Assembly (NCBI RefSeq): GCF_040807025.1
Contig: NC_090943.1
Coordinates: 136,969,950 to 137,033,949 of the forward strand
Length of the DNA stretch: 64,000 nt
Direction: 5' to 3'
DNA from: Struthio camelus
Taxonomy: Eukaryota; Chordata; Aves; Struthioniformes; Struthionidae
The notes below the pieces were generated by a model, which searched no databases, had not been told where the DNA came from, and worked only from the letters and a program-made list of their open reading frames with translations. The position numbers and the translations under genes are program-made. Shown here piece after piece: positions 49,511-60,087 of the stretch; within the stretch, counting starts at the first letter, position 1, and each line of letters begins with the position of its first letter.

Positions 49511-49651
49511 GAAATATTTAGGTCACTATATGAGCATCTGAGATTGCCAGTAGTTCCTATGTATGGTGGATTTCCAGTCAAGCTTCGTACATTTATTGGA
49601 GATCCCATTCCATATGATCCAAATGTAACTGCTGAGGAATTAACTGCAAAG
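35718..49651 (+). CDS. TMEM68: TMEM68 acyltransferase (DIESL), copy 2, five coding exons visible, last exon missing
   Basis: Exons 35718-36045, 38285-38449, 45321-45514, 47689-47749 and 49512-49651 join in frame to 296 residues with no stop. Family knowledge: TMEM68/DIESL is an ER acyltransferase for ether- and triacylglycerol synthesis, with TMX1 as partner. Visible: a hydrophobic hairpin at 41-75 (Pro50, Pro58); the catalytic HG(ATPV)D with H130 and D136; VVADHFVF; SPGGVREAL at 196-204; PMYGGFPVKLRTFIGDP; and AEELTAK at the end. Of the pair, this copy looks closer to mammalian TMEM68 (FYHG, YFMAK, MYGGFPVKLRT, LGG), so it is the better candidate for the orthologue. ATG at 35718 lies three bases inside its exon, as in copy 1. 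The C-terminal exon of about 34 codons is not visible. It probably lies in the assembly gap at 51615-51814 or is unrecognisable. The transcript probably ends at the poly(A) site near 53417. Confidence 0.93.
38285..38449 (+). CDS. TMEM68: TMEM68 copy 2, coding exon 2 (catalytic HG...D motif)
   Basis: Acceptor taacag ending at 38284, donor cag|gtaact after 38449, 165 bp. It encodes YELHGIENIPEGPG, then FYHGATPVD with H130 and D136, then VVADHFVFKLP. The Thr and Val inside the HG...D motif differ from copy 1 (Ile, Ile). The catalytic pair is unchanged. Confidence 0.94.
41225..42250 (+). mobile_element. CR1 LINE fragment, sense, about 1 kb, degenerate
   Basis: Broken frames on the + strand still show reverse-transcriptase and C-terminal ORF2 landmarks: an S-G-V-x-x-G region at about 41310, 'aaatatgaagtcacgcatct' (K-x-x-V-T-H-L-G), 'gtgaaaccacgtcttggaac', and the 3' end 'gcttggactagatgacctt' plus 'gatcccttccaaccc'. 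There are several stops and frameshifts. It was inserted in gene orientation in intron 2 of TMEM68 copy 2. Confidence 0.85.
42603..42666. repeat. perfect 32 bp tandem duplication
   Basis: The unit beginning 'agctgtgaggaacggcttg' and ending 'catgaatctg' occurs twice in succession without a mismatch. The perfect match implies a recent event or an assembly artefact. Confidence 0.95.
45321..45514 (+). CDS. TMEM68: TMEM68 copy 2, coding exon 3 (SPGGVREAL motif)
   Basis: Acceptor cctacag ending at 45320, donor gtg|gtaagt after 45514, 194 bp. It encodes GFKLLLDVLGVMHGPKEEC, then AISPGGVREALFSDE, then WGNRKGFAQVAIDAKV, residues 165-229. 49 of 65 residues match copy 1. The next intron (45515-47688) has an A tract at about 46243 and a long T tract at about 47613-47639. 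Confidence 0.95.
47689..47749 (+). CDS. TMEM68: TMEM68 copy 2, coding exon 4 (61 bp micro-exon)
   Basis: Acceptor cctcctag ending at 47688, donor a|gtaaga after 47749. It encodes PIIPMFTQNVREGIRTLGGI plus one base. It retains the R-x-LGG loop that copy 1 has lost. The next intron is 47750-49511. Confidence 0.92.
49475..49506. repeat. (TC)n microsatellite serving as splice-acceptor polypyrimidine tract
   Basis: About 16 uninterrupted TC dinucleotides end five bases before the acceptor AG (49510-49511) of coding exon 5 in copy 2. The repeat is therefore in effect the polypyrimidine tract of that exon. Confidence 0.92.
49512..49651 (+). CDS. TMEM68: TMEM68 copy 2, coding exon 5
   Basis: Acceptor cattag ending at 49511, donor aag|gtaaga after 49651, 140 bp, same phase as copy 1. 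It encodes IFRSLYEHLRLPVVPMYGG, then FPVKLRTFIGDPIPYDP and AEELTAK, residues 250-296. A good donor at its end shows that at least one more exon follows. Confidence 0.95.
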
Positions 49652-51614
49652 GTAAGATAATGTGTGTGTGAGTATTATGCATATGTGTGTTTATATACAT
49701 GTGTGTGTATGTGTGTATATATATATATATGTATGTATGTATAATTTAAAATCTGCTCTAATACAAAACACTAGAATATACTTGTCAGGATAATGACTTT
49801 TGCCTGGGAGCTAGTTACAGAAGTTGATGGAATCATGAAAAATTTTGGATTTACTGTGAACTCTGAATGCTCCTCCTAAATACTGTCTTTTATAACTGGA
49901 CTTGCAGAAACTGTAGGCCTTTTAATGTCAATACTGTATGCTGTATTTGCTCCGAGAAACAACTCACTTTAGAGCCTGAAGAAGTTCAGTCAGATAAAAG
50001 TACCTCCACTTACTGCTCTGGATTGGTAAAGAAAGTCAATGAGCACTTCTCCCAGGGAAAGCATTCTTTTTTTTAATCTTCTAAGCAAGATACTAATGAA
50101 GCCTTCCAAATTTAGTCAACCTGTGGTTGCAAATTGTGGAATTTCCATACAATAGAGCAGCTAAAGCCAAATCATTTCACAGCTTTGCAAAGTCTATTTC
50201 CATTTCTATTTCCTCCAACTTGTCATGCAACAAATTTATTTGTGAATGCTCCCTTCTTCAAACTGAGGTCATTTATAGAGAGAATTGTCAGGTTTTCATG
50301 TTCCTTTAGTTTGTGAATAACTTTCATATTGCAGAGGCACAAAGCCAGTAAGTCGTGGAACAGTCGGACTAGGGGGGAGGTTTGAAATATCCATTTTTGA
50401 AAGCTTCACAGATGATCATTGTTAGCATTGTGAAAACTTCACATGAAGGGAAATAAACTTTTATTTTTGACCATGCCGGTATCAGTTCAGTTGCCTCTCG
50501 TTACCTTTTTTATCCTCTGATAAGATCTATGCAAAATGACATCTTAAAATATTCATCTGCATTATCCTATGACCTGTTTATGGAAAAGTGAGTGTTTCTG
50601 CTGGGGTTTACACATGGCTCCAGTCTGACAGAGCTTCTGAATTGCTGGCTTTTGGGAGAGTAGGTCTGTTTAAATGACATCCAGCCGTGCTTGGAGTCTT
50701 ACCTTAATGCCCACTCTCACTTGCTTCTGTCTTAAATGCAAATTCTGCTAGGTAATGCCCTTAAAGTGTGAATTCCCTGCTATCCTAGTTCAAGTGATTC
50801 TAGTGTGTTTCAGACTGTGGCATAGTATGTAGTTTCCCATTATGCATAGCTAAAATGTGAGCTTATTTTTTTCCTAATAGAAGCTTTAGATTTGTAAAGG
50901 CACTTGGGGTCAGATCCATAGAGACATGGCAGGAATCTGCTCCCAAGATTTTACAGTTTAACGCACATTTCATATTAGCAGTAAGAGTTTGTACCAAAAC
51001 TTACTTTTACTTTTACACTCTCAAGTGGGTGTGCTAATCACTGGTTTACAAAAGGCAGGTAGGTTTCTGTTCTGTCTCTGGCCTTAAGAATTGACTTGTC
51101 TTTGTTTCTCTAGGCACAACAGGAAGGTTACTGCGTGTCCTCACCATAACTTTGCATATTGCCCTGGATTTGAGTGTTCCCCATAGAGCTATTATATAAT
51201 AAGAATGGCTGCTATTAACTTCTTGGCCTGCTACACTTTTGAGTGAAAGTGAACGTTGCTGTCATATGCAGTATTTTAAGTGTGATCTAAGCATGCTTTA
51301 CTGGACTTGCTCCTTTAGGGGACTTGGGTGCAGGGATAATTACTTTGTAAAAGCCAAGTGGACAAAAGTAGAAGACAACTGTGTTTCCAGTGCTGCTTTT
51401 GAGCATATGTAGAAGTCCTTGCACACTGAAGAAGTGCTACTGCTGCAAACGTGGGCATTGACAGGAGTTTCTGGGTTGCACTACAGTACACAGGCACTGA
51501 CATGTTTCTGGATCTAGGTCTCTTCATTAGTTTACTGTGTCATCATTTTACTATTGCATATCACTAGTAGAGCTTGGTAAACACAGTGAACACAGCTGCT
51601 GAGGAGCTTGGAGA
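49652..51614 (+). other. last visible intron of TMEM68 copy 2, up to the gap
   Basis: After the dinucleotide repeat this is AT-rich unique sequence. I searched it by eye for a counterpart of the copy 1 terminal exon (TKxAVQALIDKHQ) and found none. Short open frames here have no resemblance to the family. Confidence 0.5.
49655..49745. repeat. mixed (TG)n/(TA)n dinucleotide repeat
   Basis: Alternating TG, TA and TATG repeats start a few bases after the donor of copy 2 coding exon 5 and run for about 90 bp. Confidence 0.85.
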
Positions 51615-51814
51615 NNNNNNNNNNNNNNNNNNNNNNNNNNNNNNNNNNNNNNNNNNNNNNNNNNNNNNNNNNNNNNNNNNNNNNNNNNNNNNNNNNNNNN
51701 NNNNNNNNNNNNNNNNNNNNNNNNNNNNNNNNNNNNNNNNNNNNNNNNNNNNNNNNNNNNNNNNNNNNNNNNNNNNNNNNNNNNNNNNNNNNNNNNNNNN
51801 NNNNNNNNNNNNNN
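51615..51814. other. assembly gap of exactly 200 N
   Basis: The round length suggests a placeholder of unknown true size. It lies inside the 3' part of TMEM68 copy 2 and is the most likely location of the missing terminal coding exon. Confidence 0.98.
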
Positions 51815-52560
51815 GGATTAGAGCTGTAGTGAACCAAGCAAATTTGTTTCAGAAACTGCTCAGAGCAGTGAATCAGAACCCTATAGTGCAGTCGCTCTTT
51901 TAAGTAGAACCATATTGCATGTTACTCCTGAGTAAAGAGTATATGTTATCCCATATACTTCTTACTGAATCCGTAAATTCTCCTTTGACAAAATGAACCA
52001 AGCATTTGAACTTTTAAAAACAGAAATATGAGTCCCATTTAGTACCATGTGTTCAGAATGCTTTATTTTGAAGGAAAGAAATGAAAAATTAGCACAACTT
52101 GTAACACTTCTTTTTAGAACAGTGGTTCTTTTGAAAAACAGGGTAAACATTCCCAAATACCCTTTAAATCTAGTATATAATCTGCTAAATATCCATGTGC
52201 TTCAAACATAATTTTTATGTTAAGTTACTATATCAGGTTGAGAGGGAAAGCTTATATACTTTCCTTAAATAAAAGCCATTGAGGAGTTGCAACAGGAGGA
52301 GTTGCAGGGTCGGGCTTGTGTGCTCTCATAGCATATTACGTTTTTTTCTGAACTAAAGCCTATGCTTTTATTGTCCAAATAGGAGTATCTGAAATATTTC
52401 CTCTGATTGCCAGCAAGTTTAATCTACAGTTTCTAAATTAGCATCTGGGAACTCTTTAGCTGTGGGATGAGATCAGATTCCTTAAGGAAAGGCAACAGGC
52501 ATTTTTGCTTTATTATGTGATCTCCTTTCAATAGTGTTGAATTTTTGACCTTTTCTTAAC

Positions 52561-53440
52561 AGACAAAAACGGACAACAATTTTGTTTTTAAACAGCAATT
52601 GTATTCCAGTTGTTATCTATTCCTCCAAACACTTAAGCATATGCTTTGCCTTATACTCCTTCAGTTGTGTAATCCCATGGATTTTAAACAGTGGATATCC
52701 CATGGATAAGTGCATGAGGATGATGCCCTATGTTAGAATAAAATCACTGACTCGGAAAGAATCTATAAATGATGATCTGCAAAACACCAAAAGTACACAC
52801 ATTAAATAGGTGATTTTTTTTTTTTTAATATATCAAAAGCATTTTATGTGGTGCTGGATTAAATGTTTTAAAGCTTGGGGAAAAATCATGTTAGGTAAAA
52901 AGAAATGCCCATTTCAGAGTTTTTTTTTGTTTGTTTTTAATGATTTGGGTTTTACTTGAAGACAAGATTATGTCCTTTAAGTTATTGGAATATATTTCAA
53001 AAATATTATGTTAACACAAAATATCATTAAAACTGAGAATGCTAAAATGCTACATCTGAGTACAGCTTAAGTATGACTTAGTTTTTACGGTCCAGCTTGA
53101 GGAAAGTGTAGATCAGTCTATACTGTGAAATTCTCAAAGGCGACTAAACCATACTTTAATGTTGTGGTTGCATATATGTAGAAGAAAACTCAATTTAAAG
53201 GGTTCTATTAGATGTGAACAGACCTTTGTGATCTTAGATTTTGTAAAATTTATTTTACTAAATTTGAGGGCCGTGTTTAATGCAACTTTTGCCCCTTTAA
53301 GTACAAAGACAAGTATCAAAAGTCAAGTGCAGTATTGGTACTCTTTAGATGTTCATATTTGTATTTGTATAGACCTTTCATATTTATATTTAAAAATGTA
53401 TAGAAGACACCTTCCAAATAAAATTGACAACTAGAACAGG
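52561..53440 (+). other. probable 3'UTR of TMEM68 copy 2; possible terminal exon start
   Basis: A strong acceptor (ttttcttaacag) ends at 52561-52562. The exon-like sequence after it begins acaaaaacg, which in the required phase reads T-K-T like the copy 1 terminal exon. It then departs (DNNFVFKQQ...) before a stop after about 48 codons. The rest is AT-rich, UTR-like sequence that runs into a poly(A) signal at 53417. It could be a terminal exon with a replaced C-terminus, or a chance match inside the 3'UTR with the true exon in the gap. I prefer the second. Confidence 0.3.
53417..53422 (+). terminator. polyadenylation signal AATAAA, likely of TMEM68 copy 2
   Basis: AATAAA is followed about 30 bases on by the GT/T-rich stretch 'gattgtgttgtgtttttg', a textbook downstream element. 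It is the best poly(A) site in the window and fits the end of the copy 2 transcript. Confidence 0.6.
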
Positions 53441-55560
53441 CTTCTGGGATTGTGTTGTGTTTTTGAACTAAATGAAAATATAGTGCTGTGCGCTGTTGAA
53501 CTATCAGCGCTTCTGAGCAATATGTAATACCCTTGAGAAGCTTTTCTTGCCTAGAAGAAGCCCCAAGAGGAATGAATTAAAGGAAAAATAATTGAGACAG
53601 TAGTGAAGTAATGGACAGAAGTCACATAAATGATATATCTGAGTTTTAATAGTTCTAGAGAGTGTCAAAGGAGGCCTTCTCAGGCACTGCAATACTACTA
53701 AAGTTGTTCTTAAGATTCCACACAGAAAGTAAATAGCAAAAGTGAAAAATTAAAATGTATTTGTACAGATTTGGTAGGTGAGTGATTATCTACCTTGTTT
53801 CTTTGAAAAAGAGGGGAAGTCTGGAGAGAGGCTCTTACAAATAAGCTTATGGACCAGGCTTTTTTTTAGCTGGTTTCGTTTACTGCTTGTTAGGCAGAAA
53901 TGCTTAAAGGAAATTTTGACATCAGTAGACTAGATAGCAAATTATGTCATTATGTATTATATAAAGCCTTTGGATTTACTGAAGACTGTCCAGGCTTGTC
54001 TTTCTCCTATTTTAGCCTCTTCCATGCAAACAGCATAACTGGGACATTCATTTTTAGCTTGTTTGGAAATAGAGGTAGACTACTGTGCCAACAGGTATTT
54101 AGCATTGCCTCTCAGCAAGACCCAAACCTCCTACTGGCCAGTTTACTGTCTTGTGCAATAGCAGACCACAGTCCGAACATCTGTTATTAGGATGTTTTTG
54201 TATGAAATTAGCCACCACAAATGCAAGTTAGAGCAGGTTGTCAGCATTGCCAACGCAGTTGTGCAGTTCATCTAGTGTTGGGTTCGCTATGCAAGTATCC
54301 CATTATGTTTCTTCATCCTATTACTCTGAAGAGAAACATGCAGATATGGTGACTTTTAACTCTTGCTAGCCCTACAGTGCTTAATCCCTATCAAGCTAGT
54401 CATATATGCTGAATTGCTTTTTGGATGTTATTTTTGCACCAAAAAAGAAATATGCCAAAGATAAATGTAGGGATGTATGGAACTGGTGCATGAGTGTAAT
54501 AGCACAGAAAATACATGGTAAGCAAGATAATCCTCCAAAACGTTTCTACTAAAACTTCATCAGACAATCTGATGGCACTTTTCTTAGTTCTGTTCGCTTC
54601 ACTTTCTGTCTACTAAGGTCTTTACCAGCAACAAAGATAATGTGCTTCTGTGGTACAGATCGGTGATGCTAATGCCTTTTTCTCTAGTTCAGAGGTAGCC
54701 AAAATGAATGGTGGTCTCAACACAAATAACTTTTCTCATCGTGGGTTATTTGCAGTGTTTACTTGTTTGCTTTTTTGAATAAATTTGTTTTGCACAGACA
54801 CTGTTTGCGAACTCACCACTTACTATCTTGAATTTTTGTTGCAACATACATTGAACACATGCCATATCTTGCTTCTTGAAGTATATTTTTAATTGTTATA
54901 ATGATCTCTCCGTGTCAGAAAATTGGCCACAAATGTAATAAATTTTTGAATTGTAAGGAGATTCTTTTTCTTAAAAGTGTATGCTTCTGCTTGGTCTGTG
55001 TGTGTGTGTGTTTGTCTAAAATGCTACAAGCAGATAAGATGCAATTTAGAATTAACATCAAGCTGTATATATAAGGCAGGCTCAGCTTTTTTCTCCTCAC
55101 TGTGCAGCTTAGTTGTTGGAAAGCAGGTCTATTCTTCTACAGCCATCACATAAGAGTAAGACCATCAGTCCCTAGCTTTCCTATTAGTAGCTATAACTGG
55201 AGAGAGTGCAAGGAGGGATTGCTTTAGCTCCTATTTTCTAGCTAAAACCACTGCAGACTCTAGAAAAAGAGATGCCAAACTTCTACACAAAACACTAAAG
55301 AGAATATTGTGTTATTCAGGGAAGATCTTAAAAGTTAACAAAAAAACTTTAAAAAAGTTAAAAGGCAAGAAATTGAACTATTTTTACTTAGGTCCTGTTC
55401 TTGGGAAACAAAATGTACCAAACATGGGGGAGGGTAGAATTTTGCAGTTTTTTGTCATCTTTACAGATTCTCTATAAGAGATACAGATAAGATCAATCCT
55501 GTTGCAGATATGCCTGAGCTGGAGCCTTATGTATTCCAGACTGAGTTTTACTTTTTTGTT
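53441..55560. other. intergenic stretch with no recognised gene
   Basis: AT-rich sequence downstream of the copy 2 poly(A) site. The only simple repeat is a short (GT)n near 54998. Another AATAAA occurs near 54777. No domain-bearing open frame is seen. Confidence 0.6.
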
Positions 55561-58075
55561 TTCACAGAATCGTTTAGGTTGGAAGGGACCTCTGGAGATC
55601 ATCTAGTCCAACCTCCCTGCTCAAGCAGGGTCCTCTAGAGCATATTGCCCAGGATCACATCCAGACGGGTTTTGAATATCTCCAGGGAAGGAGACTCCAC
55701 TACCTCTCTGGGCAACCTGGTCCAATGCTCTGTCACCCTCACAGTGAAGAAGTTTTTTCTCAGGTTCAGATGGAACTTCCTGTGGTTCAGTTTCTGCCCA
55801 TTGCCTCTTGTCCTGTTGCTGGGCACCACGGAGAAGAGGCTGGCCTCATCCTCTTGACACTCCCCCTTCAGATACTTGCACACATTGATGAGATCCCCTC
55901 TCAATCTTCTCTTCTCCAGGCTGAACAGGCCCAGCTCTCGCAGTCTTTCTTCAGAGGAGAGATGCTCCAGCCCTCTAATCATCTTGGTAGCCCTCCGCTG
56001 GACTCTCTCCAGGAGTGCCATGTCTCTCTTGTACTGGGGAGCCCAGGGCTGGACACAGCACTCCAGGTGAGGCCTCACCAAGGCTGAGGAGAGGGGCAGG
56101 ATCACCTCCCTCGTCCTGCTGGAAACGCTCTGCCTCATGCACCCTAGGATCCCATTGGCCTTCCTGGCCACAAGGGCACACTGCTGCCTCATGTTTAACT
56201 TGTTGCCCACCAGCACTCCCAGGTCCTTCTCTGCAGAGCTACTTTCCAGCAGGTCAACCCCCAGCCTGTACTGCTGCATGGGGTTATTCCTGCCGAGGTG
56301 CAGGACCTTGCACTTGCCTTTGTTGAACTTCAGGAGGTTCCTCTCCGCCCACCTCTCCAGCCTCTCCAGGTCCCTCTGAAGGGCAGCACAGCCTTCTGGT
56401 GTGTATAGCCTCTCCTCCCAGTTTCGTATCCTCAGCAAACTTGCTGAGGGTGCACTCTGTCCCTTCCTCCAGGTCATTGATGTATATATTGAACAAGACT
56501 GGACCCAAGACTGACCCCTGGGGGACACCACTAGCCACAGGCCTCCAACTTGACTCTGCGCCATTCACCACAACCCTCTGAGCTCGGCCATCCAGCCAGT
56601 TCTCAATCCACCTCACCGTCCACTCGTCTAGCCCATACTTCCTGAGCTTACCTAGGAGGATGTGATGGGAGACAAGTGTCAAAAGCCTTGCTGAAGTCCA
56701 GGTAGACAACATCCACTGCTCTGCCCTCATCTACCCAGCCAGTCATTCCATCAGAGAAGGCTATCAGATTGGTCAAGCATGATTTCCCTTTGGTGAATCC
56801 ATGCTGACTACTCCTGATCACCTTCTTGTCCTCCAGATGCTTAGTGAGGACCTCCCGGAGGAGCTGTTCCATCAGCTTTCCAGGGATGGAGGTGAGGCTG
56901 ACAGGCCTGTAGTTTCCTGGCTCCTCCTTCTTGCCCTTTTGGAAGACTGGGGTGACATTGGCTTTCTTCCAGTCCTCAGGCACCTCTCCTGATCTCCAGG
57001 ACCTTTCCAAGAGAATGGAGAGTGGCTTAGTGATAACATCCGCCAGCTCCCTGAGCACTCGGGGGTGCATCCCATCAGGGCCCATGGACTTATGGATGTC
57101 AAGTTGGGACAAAAGATCTCTAACCTGATCCTCCTCCACCAAGGGAGAGTCTTCCTTTCTCCAGCCTTCCTCTCTTGTCTCCAAGGTCTGGAATCCCTGA
57201 GGACTGGCCTTAGCAGTGAAGACTGAAGCAAAGGCAGCATTCAATAACTCTGCCTTCTCTGTATCCTTCGTCACCAGGGCACCCGCCCCATTCAGCGGCG
57301 GGCCCACGTTTTCCCTAGTCTTCCTTTTGCTCTTGATGTATTTGAAGAAGCCCTTCTTGTTGTCCTTGACATTCCTTGCCAGATTCAATTCCAACTGGGC
57401 CTTAGCCTTCCTTGTCGCATCCCTGCACACTCTGACAACGTCCCTGTATTCCTCCCAAGTGGCCTGTCCCCTTCTCCACATTCTGTACACTTCCTTCTTC
57501 TGCTGGAGTTTGGCCAGGAGTTCCTTGCTCATCCAGGCAGGTCTCCTGTCCGCTTTGCTCGACGTCTTCCTCAGAGGGATGCACTGCTCTTGAGCCTGGA
57601 GGAAGTGATGCTTGAATATTAACCAGCTTTCTTGGACCCCTCTTCCTTCTAGGGCCCTACCCCAGGAGATTCCCCTAAGTAGGTCCCTGAAGAGGCCAAA
57701 GTCAGCTCTCCTGAAGTCCAGCGTTGCAATCCTACTTATTGCCCTGCTCCCTCCTCAGAGGATCCTGAACTCCACCATCTCATGGTCACTGCAGCCAAGG
57801 CTGCCCCCAACCTTCACATCTCCAACTAGACCTTCTTTGTTTGTTAGTACAAGGTCTAGCATTGCACCTCTCCTCGTTGGCGTCTCCACCACCTGAGTCA
57901 AGAAATTATCATCCGTGCTTTGCAGGAACCTCTTTGACTGTTTGTGCCTAGCTGTGCTGTCTTGCCAACAGATGTCAGGGTGGTTGAAGTCTCCCATGAG
58001 AACCAGGGCCTGTGATCGTGAGGCTACTTCCAGCTGTCGGTAGAAGGCCTCATCGATGACTTCCTCCTAATACTG
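55561..58075 (-). mobile_element. CR1 LINE, 5'-truncated, about 2.5 kb, - strand
   Basis: This is the best preserved mobile element here. Read on the - strand from 58075 it begins inside the ORF2 endonuclease domain: GDFNHPDICW, LDLVLTN and GCSDHEMVEF at about 57997-57755. It then has the reverse transcriptase: [29 protein letters not shown] and YLDFSKAFD at 57532-56650; [20 protein letters not shown] and FAED at about 56540-56420. The C-terminal ORF2 region reaches 55635 and the 3' terminus lies at about 55561. Breaks: a stop right after the endonuclease block (about 57755, TGA where related copies have Arg), a frameshift just after SKAFDT (about 56680) and another just after the FAED motif (about 56415). 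It is inactive. Confidence 0.95.
55635..57997 (-). pseudogene. CR1 ORF2 (endonuclease-reverse transcriptase), broken
   Basis: Three open blocks in different frames cover the endonuclease C-terminal half, the reverse transcriptase and the C-terminal domain of a non-LTR retrotransposon polyprotein. The N-terminal half of the endonuclease and all of ORF1 are absent through 5' truncation. The polymerase motif C reads FAED where active non-LTR elements have F/YADD, so one catalytic Asp has become Glu. With the stop and two frameshifts this is a dead copy. Much of the amino-acid sequence is still easily readable, so the insertion is younger than the other CR1 scraps in the window. Confidence 0.93.
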
Positions 58076-60055
58076 TTTTCCTATGGTCAGGAAAATACTC
58101 TCTGCCCCCTTAGACTTCTCTGCAATATCAGAGCAGCTTCAGTCATCCTTTAGTTAACTCTCATCAGGGAATGGGAAGGTAGAACTCAATGAACATATAG
58201 TAGTTCTCATTTTGATTTCTTTGAAGTCTATCGAAGATACATAAAAACATTTCTGAGCTCCTGTTTCAGCTGCTGTGATGGAACTGCCAGCACTCCAGAT
58301 GCCTCTTGAATGGCTAGACTTCTCCTTACTGTATAAAAACTCTCCTGGCAGATCCACCAGGGCTTTTAAAATTTCCTGCCTGTCCTGAAATGGATGAATT
58401 TTCTCCTGTCCATACTGCAATGGATTAATTTGCCTAGCTAGCTGGCAGTTACAGGCTTGCTTGGCTGTGTTTTTTTTGCCTGCAGAGTTGCACATTCCAG
58501 ATGGACTTTTTGGTATCTTTATTTGATTTTATGAGAACAAGCTTGAAGGAAAAGGCTGATTGCAATGTGGTTCGGTCCCTGAAGACTTTTATAAAAATAG
58601 AAGACAAGCCTCATAAATGAAACACAGGTGCACACCCACAAACTCCAAACTAGTTTTGGAGTCCTAATTCTGGACAGTCTTGGGTCACATCTACAGGAAT
58701 AAAGCTTCCTGGCCTTTCTTTCTCTCGGTGCACACCCAGGACTTGGCAGAGAAGCAAAGCAGATGTGATGGTATTGCCAGTACCAAATGTGCCACCCGTG
58801 TTGTGCGATGAGGGTATGTGTGAGGGGGGTGCATCCTTTTTTGCAAGGAGCTGCAGTACAGCCTTGTGAGCAGATCTCAGCAGCACTGAGGGCCTCTTGG
58901 GAGCAAACGATAAGCCAGTAGACTCTAGCATGAGATATCTAGTAGCCTGCTTCATCCTAGACTTTTCATCAGGTAACACCTCAAGGGTTGCTATTTCCTT
59001 TCTAAAGCAAGCTAGCAGTCATGTTTCCTGCTAAATTCCTCTCTCCATCACTATCTCACACATGTCTCCACATCCTAGGGAATGGTGGTAACCCTGTACC
59101 AAAGAGCTGGTGCCCTGCAAGCACCCGCAGGCACAGTGTAACGAGGCTGCTAAGGTTGGCCTTGCAGTACGGGCAGTACATGAGGCTGCGGTAAACTGGG
59201 GCTGTCTTTGCAGCACGGGCAACGGAAGAGGCAGCAGCCAGGCTGCTCCAGCCATCCTGTTTTCAGTGCATCAAGTACCCTGAAAAACCTAGCACAGCCT
59301 AGAGCTGCTGCAGGTGTGGCTCAGCAGGCACAGTCTGTCCCTGGCTGCACAAGAAGTAAGGGCTGAGGAGCTAATCTAGTTAACTTCTGGTCTTCATGTG
59401 CACCCTACTACCATCTTTAGGGTCTCTGTGTGCACAGATCATTCTTTGTAGGGGAAGACTACAGCTCTAACAGGGTATGAAAGCTTTATAAAAAGAGCTT
59501 CTGGTATTTTTCTGTCATACATACAGTATCTGCAACTATTGCTTCTGGGAGGAAATAAGCTTTCTGCATAGCAGCTCAATTAAAGGAACTGACAGACATT
59601 CTTACACTGTATAATTTATTCTGTTCTTGTGGTGCAGCTTCTGGAACAAACATAGATCTGAAGTTCTGCTGACCACAACACCTTCAAGTTGCTTTGGGAA
59701 CTCCATGCCCAGTGCTTCATTATTTAGCTCTGCAAAGCAGTCCTCTTCCATGATCAGTATGTACAGTTTGACAGGCATTTGAAGTTAGAAGATTGCTTTT
59801 TGTCTGCAGAAAGGTGATTAAGGAGAATTTAGCAGGTGGGTGGCTGAGCACCAGCTAGTTCCCAAAAGCACACTTACAGGAGCAATGAATATAGGGAGTT
59901 GACCTAAAAAGGTAAGCAGAAAATCTCAGCCAATGGAGTGCATTGATTGATCTTTTTTAGTTTCTTAACTCTTAACATCTTCTGACCATTAATGGCTACA
60001 GGACCAGATACTGTCTAGTCTTATTTTTTACACAGCAGCAGCATGTATGTACATA

Positions 60056-60087
<32 letters not shown>

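Noticed and set aside
51574-51903. A frame running through the N gap with tails IRAVVNQANLFQKLLRAVNQ and MVNTVNTAAEELG
   Set aside because: It is open only because N is not a stop. The flanking residues do not resemble the TMEM68 C-terminus.
55645-57896. Several + strand frames of 60-125 codons over the CR1 element
   Set aside because: They are antisense shadows of the - strand CR1 ORF2.
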